Notes under the pieces: model-generated | Databases searched by the model: none | The model's input: the letters and a program-made list of their open reading frames with translations, nothing else | Told to the model about the DNA's origin: nothing | Assembly (NCBI GenBank): GCA_034433305.1 | Contig: DAOUAM010000075.1 | Coordinates: 1 to 33,718, forward strand | Direction of reading: 5' to 3' | DNA from: DAOUAM01 sp034433305 | Lineage (GTDB): Bacteria; Chloroflexota; Dehalococcoidia; Lucifugimonadales; DAOUAM01 | DNA: 33,718 bases | Shown: piece by piece, positions 15,661 through 23,941 of the stretch | How positions within the stretch are numbered: the first letter of the stretch is position 1 | Layout of the letters: every line of letters starts with the position of its first letter | Program-made: the position numbers and the translations under genes

Positions 15661-15693
15661 GGACAGGACGGCACCTCTGGCGCCGTCCTGTCC
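15661..15693. terminator. Strong hairpin between rlmN and the cupredoxin gene
   Basis: GGACAGGACGGC (15661-15672) and GCCGTCCTGTCC (15682-15693) pair perfectly over 12 bases around a nine-base loop. It lies between convergent genes, with TGCTATTCCTTT after it on the plus strand and CCCTTTGT after it on the minus strand, so it may stop both transcripts. Confidence 0.7.
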
Positions 15694-15732
15694 TGCTATT
15701 CCTTTGCCGCTATGCTGCTGTTAGCCCAGGCG

Positions 15733-17421
15733 CTACGGCCCTGGCGTGCGGGTGGGGGTGGGGGACACCGTGGGCCGAGGCGTCGTCGTGCCCGTGGGTG
15801 AGGGCGCGGCGCGAGGCGTGCCGGTCGGGCTGGGCGTCGCGGTCCCCGCTGGGCCGAAGGTCTCCGGGACTACCCTGACCGTACCGACCATGCCCAGGTC
15901 CCTGTGGATGGCGCAGTAGTAGCTATAGGTGCCCGGCTGGTCGAAGGTCAGCGAGAAGGCAGCCCCACCGGGCAGGCCCGCTGCTACGGCCGCGGAGCCA
16001 ATCCACCCGGAGTTGAAGTACTCGCCGGACGCGTACACCTCAGAGGGCTTCTCCGACGTCATCACGTCCGGATTGTAGATGAACAGCGGACGCCTTCCGC
16101 CACCCTGCTCCTCCACCGTGATGAACTCTTCAGGCTCATCGCCGGTCTCGAAGGTCACCGTGTGCAGGGAGGTTGATGTCCAGACAATGCTGTCGCCCAC
16201 CTCGATGGTTATCTCCCTGGGGACGAACTCATACACCTCGACGTTGGGAAAGCCGATGCCCGACTGAACAAGCCAGGTGTCAGGCCCTGGTTGCTCCACC
16301 TCTATGGCAGAGGCAGAGGTCGCGGCCTGTTCCAGCCCCAGGGCCAGGGCCTGAAGCTCGGAAAGCTCTTCCTGGGCCTGTTGGTTGACTTCCTCCGGCG
16401 TGGGCAGGCCGGTGGGCTGCTCCTCCACTATGACCGTTCCGGTCATGAAGGGATGGATCAGGCAGTAGTACTCGTACATACCGGGCCTGTTGAAGGTGAG
16501 AGAGAACCTGGTGTTCTCCGGGAACCCCAGGGCCTCATCACGGGCCATGATGCCTGAGTGGGCGAGGCCGGTGCCTCCGTAGGCCTGGGCGCCGGCCTGA
16601 GCGCCAGGCGCCGTGGGCGTCCCTGTGGCAGCCGCTGTGGGCGTGCCCGTCCGGGTCGGCGTGGGGCTGGCAGCGGCGCCAGGCGCCTGTCCGCCCTCCA
16701 CGCTGGCGTACACGAACGCCTCAGGTATCATGAACTCCCCGGAGCGGCCAGGTACCGGGGCCACCAGAGCAGGTGGCTCCTCGCCGCCCAGGAAGGTCAC
16801 GGTGTGGACCTCCTCGCTGCCCAGCGTCCACGTAATCGTGTCACCCGAGCTTATGCGGATAGTTGAGGGGAAGAAAGCGTTGATAGCCGTCGTGTCCTCT
16901 CCGGCGCCCGCCAGGACGGTGAACTGGGCCGCGGCGGTGCCAGTCCTGCCACCGGTGGTCCCTCCCGCTCCGGGTGTGCCGGTAGGCGAGGCCGCTGCCC
17001 TGGGGGTGCCTGTGGGTGTGCCGGTAGGCGAGGCCGCTGCCCTGGGCGTGCCAGTAGGCGAGGCCACTGCCCGGGGTGTGCCAGTAGGCGAGGCGGCTGC
17101 CCTGGGTGTGCCGGTAGGGGAGGCCGCTGCCCTGGGCGTGCCGGTAGGCGAGGCCGCCGCCCTGGGCGTGCCAGTAGGCGAGGCTGCAACACCTGGAGTA
17201 CCCGTGGGGGTACGGGCTGCCGCTGGCGTGCCCGTGGGCGAGACAGCAGCACCAGGTGTTCCGGTAGGAGTTCGCGCCGCGGGCGTGGTGCCCACGGGTG
17301 AGGGAGTGCGGCCGACGCCCGGGGTTTCACCTGTTGGCGTCTCTGTCACCTCCTCGCCGCACGCAGCGGCTAAGATGGCTGACATCGTCAGCAGCACCAC
17401 CAATAGGGTGAACCTCTTCAT
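15733..17421 (-). CDS. Lipoprotein with two cupredoxin domains and a decapeptide repeat stalk
   Basis: The protein has 562 residues. Its signal has lipobox LAAAC, so Cys21 is lipidated. Residues 22-165 are a low-complexity stalk made largely of ten-residue units of the SPTGTPRAAA type. Domain 1 (about 166-333) and domain 2 (about 384-517) are both plastocyanin-like, each with a full type 1 copper set: H206, C320, H323 and M326; then H420, C503, H506 and M511. Each domain carries long insertions; domain 1 has a further Thr/Pro-rich loop at 245-280. The end (522-562) is again Pro/Thr-rich. A surface-tethered electron carrier is the likely role, with partner unknown. AAAGGAG precedes the ATG at 17421. 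Confidence 0.93.
   Translation of the reverse strand: MKRFTLLVVLLTMSAILAAACGEEVTETPTGETPGVGRTPSPVGTTPAARTPTGTPGAAVSPTGTPAAARTPTGTPGVAASPTGTPRAAASPTGTPRAAASPTGTPRAAASPTGTPRAVASPTGTPRAAASPTGTPTGTPRAAASPTGTPGAGGTTGGRTGTAAAQFTVLAGAGEDTTAINAFFPSTIRISSGDTITWTLGSEEVHTVTFLGGEEPPALVAPVPGRSGEFMIPEAFVYASVEGGQAPGAAASPTPTRTGTPTAAATGTPTAPGAQAGAQAYGGTGLAHSGIMARDEALGFPENTRFSLTFNRPGMYEYYCLIHPFMTGTVIVEEQPTGLPTPEEVNQQAQEELSELQALALGLEQAATSASAIEVEQPGPDTWLVQSGIGFPNVEVYEFVPREITIEVGDSIVWTSTSLHTVTFETGDEPEEFITVEEQGGGRRPLFIYNPDVMTSEKPSEVYASGEYFNSGWIGSAAVAAGLPGGAAFSLTFDQPGTYSYYCAIHRDLGMVGTVRVVPETFGPAGTATPSPTGTPRAAPSPTGTTTPRPTVSPTPTRTPGP
16972..17271 (-). repeat. 30-bp tandem repeat coding for SPTGTPRAAA-type units
   Basis: About ten units of 30 bp encode residues 51-150 of the cupredoxin lipoprotein. 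The units at residues 81-130 are near-identical (one has RAVA); units at 51-80 are more diverged, and one at 131-144 has an extra TPTG. The repeat also keeps a false open frame on the plus strand. Copy number probably varies between strains. Confidence 0.85.
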
Positions 17422-17686
17422 ACAATTCTCCTTTCTCTAGCCGTCGCTACCCGGGTGCGAAACTCTCACCCCCTATTGATACATCCTTTTCCGACCTGCT
17501 TCGTCCTTCACGCGGATTAATTAAGCAAACGACGTGAGTGAGTCGCCACCCCCAAATTTATGCGCCTAACTTTGACCTGAGGGACTAGTCTTACTGAGGG
17601 AAGCCCTGGAGGCTTGTTCCCTTTCAGCGACGGCATGAGTAGAATAGACATGCGCGCCGGCACACGAGGCGACAGGAGGCACGGCA

Positions 17687-18343
17687 ATGACGTATATCGA
17701 GGACATGTGGGTGACCCCTGGCCCGCAGCCCAATGGCCTGCAGGCAGCCCCCGATGGCCTGTGGGTCATTGACCAGAAGGACAACCACCTCTACAAGCTG
17801 GACTATGGCACCGGGGCAGTCCTGGCCGACCTGCCCACCGAGACGGACAGGTCCAGTGGCGTGACCCTGGGCGGCGGCTATATCTGGGTCGCCTCCACAT
17901 ACAATGCCCGGATATATAAGCTGGATATGAATGGCAAGACCGTCGCTTACTACGACACCCCGGGCAAGGGGTACGTGGCCTTCGGCGACCCGACGCGGCG
18001 CCGGGTCACAGGTGCCCATGGCCTGGAGTGGGTGGATGGAAAGCTGTGGGTCGCCGTGCCGCCAGCCCAGAAGATTTACCTCATGGACCCTGACACCATG
18101 AAGGTGCTGGACTCCATACCAACGCCGGGCGTCCGGCCCCATGGGCTGGCTTGGGAGGATGGCTCGCTGTGGTGCGCCGACACCCAGATGGGCGTCATCC
18201 ACAAGCTGGAGCCGGAAACAGGCCGCGTCCTGGACGAGATAAGGGTGCCCGAGCCCGAGGTCCACGGCATGTCGCTGCACGAGGGCGCCCTGTGGTTCTG
18301 CTGCGCGGTCACCTGCCGAGTGTGCCGCGTGCCCCTGAAGTAG
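17687..18343 (+). CDS. Small Vgb/NHL-like beta-propeller protein, copy 1
   Basis: The protein has 218 residues and no signal peptide, so it should be cytosolic. It consists of about five blade-like repeats of roughly 40-45 residues, each with a G-x(5-6)-G-x-LW-V/C-A pattern: AAPDGLWVID, LGGGYIWVAS, VDGKLWVAV, EDGSLWCAD and HEGALWFCC. This resembles virginiamycin B lyase and SMP-30/NHL propellers but is shorter than the usual six or seven blades. The C-terminus has CCAVTCRVCRV. No catalytic residues are assigned. AGGAGG lies seven bases ahead of the ATG. A close paralogue follows after 35 bp. Confidence 0.85.
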   Translation: MTYIEDMWVTPGPQPNGLQAAPDGLWVIDQKDNHLYKLDYGTGAVLADLPTETDRSSGVTLGGGYIWVASTYNARIYKLDMNGKTVAYYDTPGKGYVAFGDPTRRRVTGAHGLEWVDGKLWVAVPPAQKIYLMDPDTMKVLDSIPTPGVRPHGLAWEDGSLWCADTQMGVIHKLEPETGRVLDEIRVPEPEVHGMSLHEGALWFCCAVTCRVCRVPLK

Positions 18344-18378
18344 CCCGCGCCCGGGCAACAGATAGAGGAGATTTCCCC

Positions 18379-19038
18379 ATGACCAACGTACACGTCGAGG
18401 ATATGTGGCTGACTCCAGGGCCGCAGCCTAACGGCCTTCAGGCCGCGCCCGACGGCCTGTGGGTCATTGACCAGCAAGACAACCACCTGTACAAACTCAG
18501 CTACAGGGACGGCGCAGTGCTGGCCGACTTGCCCACCGACACCTACAAGTCCAGCGGCGTGACCCTGGGCGGCGGCTACATCTGGGTCGCCTCGACCCAC
18601 AACTCCAGGCTGTACAAGCTCAACCCTGATGGCACCACCGCCGCCTTCTACGACTCCCCCGGCAAGGGCGTCGTCGCGCCGGGCAGCACGGGGCCGAACT
18701 ATCCAAGGCCGCATGGCATGGAGTGGGTGGGTGGGACGCTGTGGGTGGCCGTCAAACCGGCGCAGCGTATCTACCAGCTAGACCCGGACACCATGAAAGT
18801 GCTGCACTCCATCCCAGCGCCCAGCGCTGCGCCCCACGGGCTGGCCTGGGACAACGGCACCCTCTGGTGCGCCGACTCGCAGCTTAACCTTGTCCAGCGG
18901 CTGGACCCCCGGACGGGCGAGGTGTTGCAGGAGCTCCAGGTCCCCAGCCCGGAAGTCCATGGCCTGACCATTCACGAGGGCGCGCTGGTGTTCTGCTGCG
19001 CCAGGACACGCCGCGTCTGTCGTATCCAGGTGCCGTGA
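18379..19038 (+). CDS. Small Vgb/NHL-like beta-propeller protein, copy 2
   Basis: The protein has 219 residues and is clearly a duplicate of the gene before it: most positions agree, including PGPQPNGLQAAPDGLWVIDQ, SSGVTLGGGYIWVAS and DPDTMKVL. Differences cluster in the middle loop (about 95-110) and between blades. The C-terminal Cys motif is reduced to CCARTRRVCRI, which keeps the Cys-Cys pair and one later Cys. The start is the ATG at 18379, with ATAGAGGAGA upstream; a longer frame back into copy 1 is not real. lysA follows 46 bp later on the same strand. Function unknown. Confidence 0.87.
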   Translation: MTNVHVEDMWLTPGPQPNGLQAAPDGLWVIDQQDNHLYKLSYRDGAVLADLPTDTYKSSGVTLGGGYIWVASTHNSRLYKLNPDGTTAAFYDSPGKGVVAPGSTGPNYPRPHGMEWVGGTLWVAVKPAQRIYQLDPDTMKVLHSIPAPSAAPHGLAWDNGTLWCADSQLNLVQRLDPRTGEVLQELQVPSPEVHGLTIHEGALVFCCARTRRVCRIQVP

Positions 19039-19084
19039 GTCCGCGTGCTGGCGTGTGCCAGTCAGGCGCCTCCAGGAGTGACCT

Positions 19085-20398
19085 ATGACCTTCGCTAACG
19101 CAAGTCTCTTTCCCATCACAGCCGACGTCAATGAGCAAGGCCACCTGGTGCTGGGCGGCTGTGACGTGCTGGACCTGGTGGCCGAGTACGGCACGCCGCT
19201 GTACGTCTTTGACGAGGCGACGCTAAGGCACATGTGCCGCGAGTTCGCGGGCGAGTTTGGCAGGCTATACCCCAACACCAGAGTGCTGTACGCCTCCAAG
19301 GCCTTCGCCAATGCCGCTATCGCCAGGCTTGTCCGTGAGGAGGGGCTGGGGATGGATGTGGTCTCTGGTGGGGAGCTTGCCCTGGCCCAGGCCGTGGGCT
19401 TCCCGCCCGAAGGCATTTACTTCCACGGCAACAACAAGACACCCGCCGAGCTGGGACTGGCCCTGGACTACGGCATAGGCCGCGTGGTGGTGGACAGCTT
19501 CCACGAGCTTGAGCTTCTGGACTCCCTGGCGGGCCGGCGCGGCAAGGTCCAGGACATCATGCTGCGTCTGTCCCCCGGCGTTGACCCGCACACCCACAGC
19601 CACACCACCACAGGCATCCTGGATAGCAAGTTCGGCTTTGCCATTCAGACCGGCCACGCGGCGCAGGCCATCCGCCAGGCGCTGGCGGCGCGCAACCTGC
19701 GATTGGTCGGGCTGCACTTCCACCTGGGGTCGCCCATATTCGAGCTGGAGCCTTACTCCATCGCCGTGGACACGGTGCTTACCTTCGCCGCCCAGTTCAG
19801 GAGCGACGGGCTGGAGCTACGGGAGTTCAGCCCTGGCGGCGGTTTCGCTATCGGCTACCTGCGGACCCAGCCACCGCCGCCGGTGAGCGCCTACGCCCAG
19901 GTCATAACGTCGGCCCTTAAGGCGCGCTGCTCCGACCTGGGCTTGGGAGAGCCGAGGCTCGTCATTGAGCCGGGCCGCTCCATCGTGGGGCGCGCCGGAG
20001 TGGCCCTCTACACCGTGGGGGCCATCAAGGACATTCCCACAGTTAGGAAGTACGTGTCGCTGGACGGTGGCATGGGCGACAACATCCGCCCAGCCCTCTA
20101 CGGCTCCCGCTACGAGGCCGTTGTGGCTAACCGCGTCGAGGATGCCCCCGCCGAGGCTGTGACGCTGGTGGGCAAGTACTGCGAGTCGGGCGATGTGCTC
20201 ATCAAGGACATAGCCCTGCCTGTCCTCCAGCCCGGGGATGTCGTGGCCATTCCCTCCTCGGGGGCATACGCGCCGGCCATGGCCAGCAACTACAACCTCA
20301 ACCCCCGGCCTGCTATCGTGATGGTGAAGGAGGGCAAGGCCCGCCTCATACGCCGCCGCGAGACCTATCAGGACATGCTGCGCGGGGACGTCTTCTAG
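19085..20398 (+). CDS. lysA: Diaminopimelate decarboxylase
   Basis: The protein has 437 residues, typical for LysA. It decarboxylates meso-diaminopimelate to L-lysine with pyridoxal phosphate, the last step of lysine synthesis. K72 in VLYASKAF is the PLP lysine. HFHLGSP, SPGGGFAI and EPGRSIVG line the cofactor phosphate site, and CESGD near residue 369 supplies the substrate-binding Cys and neighbouring residues; YxxxMASNYN at the end is also conserved. Good ribosome site (CCAGGAGTG) ahead of the ATG. It lies between the propeller genes and holB on the same strand, 16 bp from holB. Confidence 0.96.
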   Translation: MTFANASLFPITADVNEQGHLVLGGCDVLDLVAEYGTPLYVFDEATLRHMCREFAGEFGRLYPNTRVLYASKAFANAAIARLVREEGLGMDVVSGGELALAQAVGFPPEGIYFHGNNKTPAELGLALDYGIGRVVVDSFHELELLDSLAGRRGKVQDIMLRLSPGVDPHTHSHTTTGILDSKFGFAIQTGHAAQAIRQALAARNLRLVGLHFHLGSPIFELEPYSIAVDTVLTFAAQFRSDGLELREFSPGGGFAIGYLRTQPPPPVSAYAQVITSALKARCSDLGLGEPRLVIEPGRSIVGRAGVALYTVGAIKDIPTVRKYVSLDGGMGDNIRPALYGSRYEAVVANRVEDAPAEAVTLVGKYCESGDVLIKDIALPVLQPGDVVAIPSSGAYAPAMASNYNLNPRPAIVMVKEGKARLIRRRETYQDMLRGDVF

Positions 20399-20414
20399 CA
20401 CAGGGGCCTCTCCC

Positions 20415-21422
20415 ATGTGGCGGACTGTTGGACACCAGATGGCTATCAGCACCCTGGAGCGCGGCTTCAGGGAGGGGCGGCTGTCCCACGCGTACCTGCT
20501 GACGGGGCCGCCCGGCGTCGGCAAGATGCTGCTGGCGCTGGAACTGGCGCAGATGGTGAACTGCCTGGGCGCTGACAAGCCCTGCGGCCAGTGCGGGCAG
20601 TGCCAGCGTATCGCCAGCGGGCTGCACGCTGACGTGCGCGTCGTGGCTGTGGAGGTACAGCCAGGCCCTGAAGGCCGGGGCCACACGGTCATATCCATAA
20701 ACCAGGTGCGCGAGGTACAGCGCGAGGCAAGCCTGAAGCCTTTCGAGGGCCGCTGCCGGGTCTTTATCTTCGATGGCGTGGAGCACATGAGGGAGGACGC
20801 GGCCAACAGCCTGCTCAAGACGCTGGAGGAGCCGCCAGACCAGGTCATGCTGGTGCTGCTGGCCTCCGACGTCAGCGCCCTGCTGCCCACAGTCGTGTCC
20901 AGGTGCCAGCGCCTTGATCTCAGGCCGCTGTCCCTGGAGCTTGTGGCCACGGAGCTTATGGAACGCTACCAGACTGACCTGCTGAAAGCCCAGGAGGTGG
21001 CGCGGCTCTCAGGCGGGCGGCCAGGCTGGGCGTTCCGGGCCATGAGCGAGCCGGAGTTGCTGGAGCGCCGGGCCGAGCGGCTGTCAGCCATCGAGGCCGT
21101 GGTGAATGGCAGCCTGGAGGAGCGGTTCGACTACGCCAGCAAGCAGGCCGCCATCTTCTCCCGCGACCGCGAGGCCGTCTGGCAGGAGCTAGAACTCTGG
21201 CTGGGCTGGTGGCGCGATGTCCTGGTGGTCAAGGAAGGCGCGCCGGACTTTGCCGTAAACCTCTCGCGGCTGGACGCGCTCAAGGCGGCGGCCGGCAGGC
21301 TCTCGGCGGCGCAGGTGGTGAAGGCTATCAGGGCTGTGCAGGAGGCGCTGGAGCACCTGGAGCGCAACGTCAATGCCAGGCTTGCCCTGGACAACCTGGT
21401 GTTGGCGCTGCCGAGGCCATGA
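20415..21422 (+). CDS. holB: DNA polymerase III subunit delta'
   Basis: The protein has 335 residues. It is part of the clamp loader that places the sliding clamp on DNA. Residues 1-28 (WRTVGHQMAISTLERGFREG) fit the family start. Walker A is GPPGVGK at 31-37. A zinc module has C50, C57, C60 and C63. NSLLKTLEEPP, then SRCQRLDLRPL, are the delta' and gamma family signatures. The Walker B-like site reads FIFDGVEHM, with Asp-Gly in place of Asp-Glu, normal for a non-hydrolysing delta' subunit. The gene is followed after 22 bp by the RicT-like gene, a common arrangement. Confidence 0.94.
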   Translation: MWRTVGHQMAISTLERGFREGRLSHAYLLTGPPGVGKMLLALELAQMVNCLGADKPCGQCGQCQRIASGLHADVRVVAVEVQPGPEGRGHTVISINQVREVQREASLKPFEGRCRVFIFDGVEHMREDAANSLLKTLEEPPDQVMLVLLASDVSALLPTVVSRCQRLDLRPLSLELVATELMERYQTDLLKAQEVARLSGGRPGWAFRAMSEPELLERRAERLSAIEAVVNGSLEERFDYASKQAAIFSRDREAVWQELELWLGWWRDVLVVKEGAPDFAVNLSRLDALKAAAGRLSAAQVVKAIRAVQEALEHLERNVNARLALDNLVLALPRP

Positions 21423-21444
21423 CTTTCTGCGGGGTGTCCAGCAG

Positions 21445-21648
21445 GTGCGGATAGTAGGGGTCAAGTTCAGTCCCGCCGGCAGGGTGCATTACTTTGCCGC
21501 CAACAACCTGGACCTGTCAGCGGGGGATAGGGTCCTCGTGGATGCCGATGGCGCCCATAGAGAGGGCTACGTTGTCATCGCGCCGGGGCAGGTGCTCTAC
21601 GCCGACATCCGTGGCCCGCTCAGGCCGGTGGTCCGCAAGCTGCACTAG
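21445..21648 (+). CDS. Truncated RicT/PSP1-like protein (N-terminal domain only)
   Basis: From the GTG at 21445 the product has 67 residues. VRIVGVKFSPAGRVHYFA, then GDRVLVDADGAHREGYVV, closely follow the first 65 residues of RicT (YaaT), whose Bacillus form starts similarly and continues to about 275 residues; the place directly after holB is also where ricT usually is. Here the frame stops at TAG 21646 and I find no continuation in the other plus-strand frames before the terminator. It could be a short stand-alone version or a decayed gene. RicT takes part in biofilm and RNA-decay control with RicA and RicF in Firmicutes. The ribosome site is weak. Confidence 0.7.
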   Translation: MRIVGVKFSPAGRVHYFAANNLDLSAGDRVLVDADGAHREGYVVIAPGQVLYADIRGPLRPVVRKLH

Positions 21649-21768
21649 TCCTTGTACCGGTCCCGTTTGAAGCCGCTACAAGCGGCAAGGGCCTGTGCGG
21701 TCTTGCTGAGGCGAGAGTAGCTATTCCCTTCCTTCACTCAGGGATGCCTTTGCAGCCCTGCCCACAGG

Positions 21769-21797
21769 CCGGCCACGCTTCCGTGAAACGTGGCCGG
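21769..21797. terminator. Hairpin between convergent ricT-like and HNH genes
   Basis: CCGGCCACG and CGTGGCCGG (9 bp perfect, one more pair outside) enclose an 11-base loop. It lies between convergent genes. A smaller hairpin, GCCGCT/AGCGGC with a three-base loop, is upstream at 21673-21687. Neither has a strong T run. Confidence 0.5.
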
Positions 21798-21828
21798 CTG
21801 AAGCAAGCGTCCGGGTATTGGCCCGTGG

Positions 21829-22350
21829 CTATTGTAGCCATGGGATGAAGGGCCGCCACTCCTCCTGGATCGGCCTGTGGTGGAACAGGTAGTAGGGGTT
21901 GGGGTGGGGTGCCTTGGGGTCCTTGAGCAGCCACATGCCAGCCTCGGCCGGCGTCAGGCCCGCCTTCTTATGGTTGCAAGGAATGCAGGCGCTGACGACG
22001 TTCTCCCACACATGGGGGCCTCCCCTGGAGCGCGGGATGATGTGGTCCAGGGTAAGCTCCTTGGTCTGCTTGCCGCAGTACTGGCAGGTGAACCCGTCCC
22101 GGTAAAAGACAGCCCGACGCGACAGCCGGCGCTTCATCAGCGGGCGCTTGACCATGTACACCAGCCGTATCACCGAGGGGATAGGGATGATGACGGAGGC
22201 GCTGCGGGCGTAGCCTCGCCCGTTCTCCAGCAACTCGGCCTTGCCCCTCCCAAGAAGGATGATTGCGCGCTTGGCGTTGCATATGTTCAGCGGCTGATAG
22301 TTCTGGTTAAGCACCAGTACAGGCGCGTCCATAAACTGGCTGCTACTCAT
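21829..22350 (-). CDS. HNH endonuclease family protein
   Basis: The protein has 173 residues. The first 70 (VLVLNQNYQPLNICNAKRAI and following) are a family-typical N-terminal region; the HNH domain follows, with zinc pairs C89/C92 and C122/C125, and catalytic D102-H103, N117 and H127 (TLDHIIPRSRGG, then WENVVSACIPCNHKKA). This widespread single-copy HNH type occurs in many Chloroflexota, Cyanobacteria and Actinobacteria; its substrate and role are not settled. There is no restriction methylase nearby. It begins five bases after the cvpA-like stop and is probably cotranscribed. Met7 is an alternative start. Confidence 0.9.
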   Translation of the reverse strand: MSSSQFMDAPVLVLNQNYQPLNICNAKRAIILLGRGKAELLENGRGYARSASVIIPIPSVIRLVYMVKRPLMKRRLSRRAVFYRDGFTCQYCGKQTKELTLDHIIPRSRGGPHVWENVVSACIPCNHKKAGLTPAEAGMWLLKDPKAPHPNPYYLFHHRPIQEEWRPFIPWLQ

Positions 22351-22355
22351 ACACG

Positions 22356-22979
22356 TCAGGAAGCCTCTTCCTTCTCAATGTCTTGCTTCAGAAGATCCAG
22401 CGCCACCCTGAAGTCAGACGGGACGAATCCCAGGGCGTTACCGGGCAGAGCATCCACGACCTTTATGAACACGGGGACCAGCCTGGAACCCGTAAGGGTA
22501 TTCCTGACGCCCTCCCGCGTATCCTCTACTCTGACCAGTGGCGTGCGCTCCACCAGGGTACCGGCTATGCCCTCCTCGGGCAAGGTGAAGTTATAGGTGA
22601 ACCTTGCCATGGCGACAATCAGTGCGCCGGCAATAGCCCCACCCAGCACCAGGCCGAGGGCAACTCCTCCCAGCCTGTCCACCATGGCTGCCAGGCCCAG
22701 GGTCAGGGTAGTAAGTACGGGGCGGACCAGTTTCCACGCCAGCCGAGCGATTACGAGGGACAAGATGATTATGATGGCGTAGGATATGACGGTGACCAGG
22801 GTATCGTTGGAGAGGGAGCCGGAGAACAGTCCGCCGAGATCGTCGCTGAGCTGGCCAGCCACGAACCAGCCAATCAGTGCGCCTGCCGCCGCGAAGGCCG
22901 CGCCGAAAAGTCCCGTCCTCAGGCCGGCCAGAGCGCCCAGGACGAGCAGGGCTATCACAACGATGTCAAGCCAGTTCAC
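22356..22979 (-). CDS. CvpA-family membrane protein
   Basis: The protein has 207 residues. Four hydrophobic segments at about 6-22, 27-45, 64-82 and 100-123 and the opening NWLDIVVIALLVLGALAGLR match the CvpA (colicin V production) family. Members are inner-membrane proteins of unclear molecular role, linked to peptidoglycan or secretion in some species. The start is GTG at 22979, with an in-frame TAG just before it, so it cannot begin further upstream; AGGAGGT lies about 15 bases ahead, an unusually long spacing. It heads a two-gene unit with the HNH gene. Confidence 0.88.
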   Translation of the reverse strand: MNWLDIVVIALLVLGALAGLRTGLFGAAFAAAGALIGWFVAGQLSDDLGGLFSGSLSNDTLVTVISYAIIIILSLVIARLAWKLVRPVLTTLTLGLAAMVDRLGGVALGLVLGGAIAGALIVAMARFTYNFTLPEEGIAGTLVERTPLVRVEDTREGVRNTLTGSRLVPVFIKVVDALPGNALGFVPSDFRVALDLLKQDIEKEEAS

Positions 22980-23230
22980 CTATTGTGTCTCTTTACCTCC
23001 TTCTCTGGCACCTGGGCCGCCGCGTACTGTTTAGTCCGCGTTAATCCGGCCCATGCCAGTATTTGACGGAGCAATCCTGGCTCCAGTTTACCACAGCGTC
23101 CAGGTGTGGAAAAGGTACGCCAGGTCCCACAACCGCGCGGCGCGGCGTTGCCCCAGGCTGGGCTTTGTAGGTAGAAGGATGTGGCATCGCAGGCGGTGTG
23201 CGCTGGCGGGGCAGGCCCAGGTGCCAGCGG

Positions 23231-23941
23231 TCAGCGACGGCCCGTCCTCTGCTTCCACCTCTGCCAGCCCCAGAAGGTGCAGGCCAGGACGATGCCGCCG
23301 AGGAAGTAGCCGGCTATCACGTCACCAAGCCAGTGTACGCCAAGATATATCCGGGATAGCCCGACCAGCAGGATGAGCAGCGCCAGCGCCCCCTGGGCCA
23401 GCCATGAGGCAGTCCCCGGCCTTTTCCTCAGTATCACCAGCACCGCCCCGAAAAACACGACATAGTGGAAGACGTGGCCGCTGGGGAAGGAGTAGCTGTC
23501 CCACTCTTCCAGCACCTTCACAAGCTCGGTGGGAGGTCGCGGGCGTGCCACAAGCACCTTGATAGCCTCTCGCGCGGCATAGCCCACCCCGGTGCTGGCA
23601 ATCAGCAGGACACACTCGGCGCGCAGCCCCTTCAGATAGAGCAGGCCCAGAAAAACCAGGGACATGGGCAGCGCCACCACCATGAGGCCAGGTAGCGACA
23701 CAGCCTTCATGAATACGTCCAGCCAGGGTGCTCGCCACGACTGCACCCAGTTGGAGACGGACACTTCCCAGGAGTAGTAGTCCACGGCGGCCCCGGCGTA
23801 GGCCATGGCACCAGCCACCGATAGTAGCAAGGCCCAAACGCCAGCCAGCAGGGCCTTCCTGACCGCTGGCGATACCCGGGCTAGAGGCACAGGGCCTTCC
23901 CCTGCCTGGGGACTTGCTTTGCTGCTTTCCTTCACCGGCAT
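23231..23941 (-). CDS. PAP2-family phosphatase
   Basis: The protein has 236 residues with about six membrane spans. All three phosphatase motifs are present: K128 to R133-P134 (KVLVARPRP), PSGH at 153-156, and S196-R197 with H203 and D207 (SRIYLGVHWLGD). H156 and H203 are the catalytic His residues. Family members dephosphorylate undecaprenyl diphosphate, phosphatidic acid or similar lipids at the outer face of the membrane. The segment from 45 to 75 is a periplasmic loop. No partner gene is evident; the gene stands alone on the minus strand. Confidence 0.92.
   Translation of the reverse strand: MPVKESSKASPQAGEGPVPLARVSPAVRKALLAGVWALLLSVAGAMAYAGAAVDYYSWEVSVSNWVQSWRAPWLDVFMKAVSLPGLMVVALPMSLVFLGLLYLKGLRAECVLLIASTGVGYAAREAIKVLVARPRPPTELVKVLEEWDSYSFPSGHVFHYVVFFGAVLVILRKRPGTASWLAQGALALLILLVGLSRIYLGVHWLGDVIAGYFLGGIVLACTFWGWQRWKQRTGRR

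Noticed and set aside
16613..17440. Long plus-strand open frame with GVPVGEAAAL repeats opposite the cupredoxin gene
   Set aside because: It is the mirror of the 30-bp repeat, whose period is a multiple of three and has no stop in this frame; the minus strand has the signal peptide, copper ligands and ribosome site.
21649..21828. Frameshifted remainder of ricT
   Set aside because: None of the plus-strand frames in this stretch shows RicT-like residues, and hairpins typical of a transcript end occupy it.
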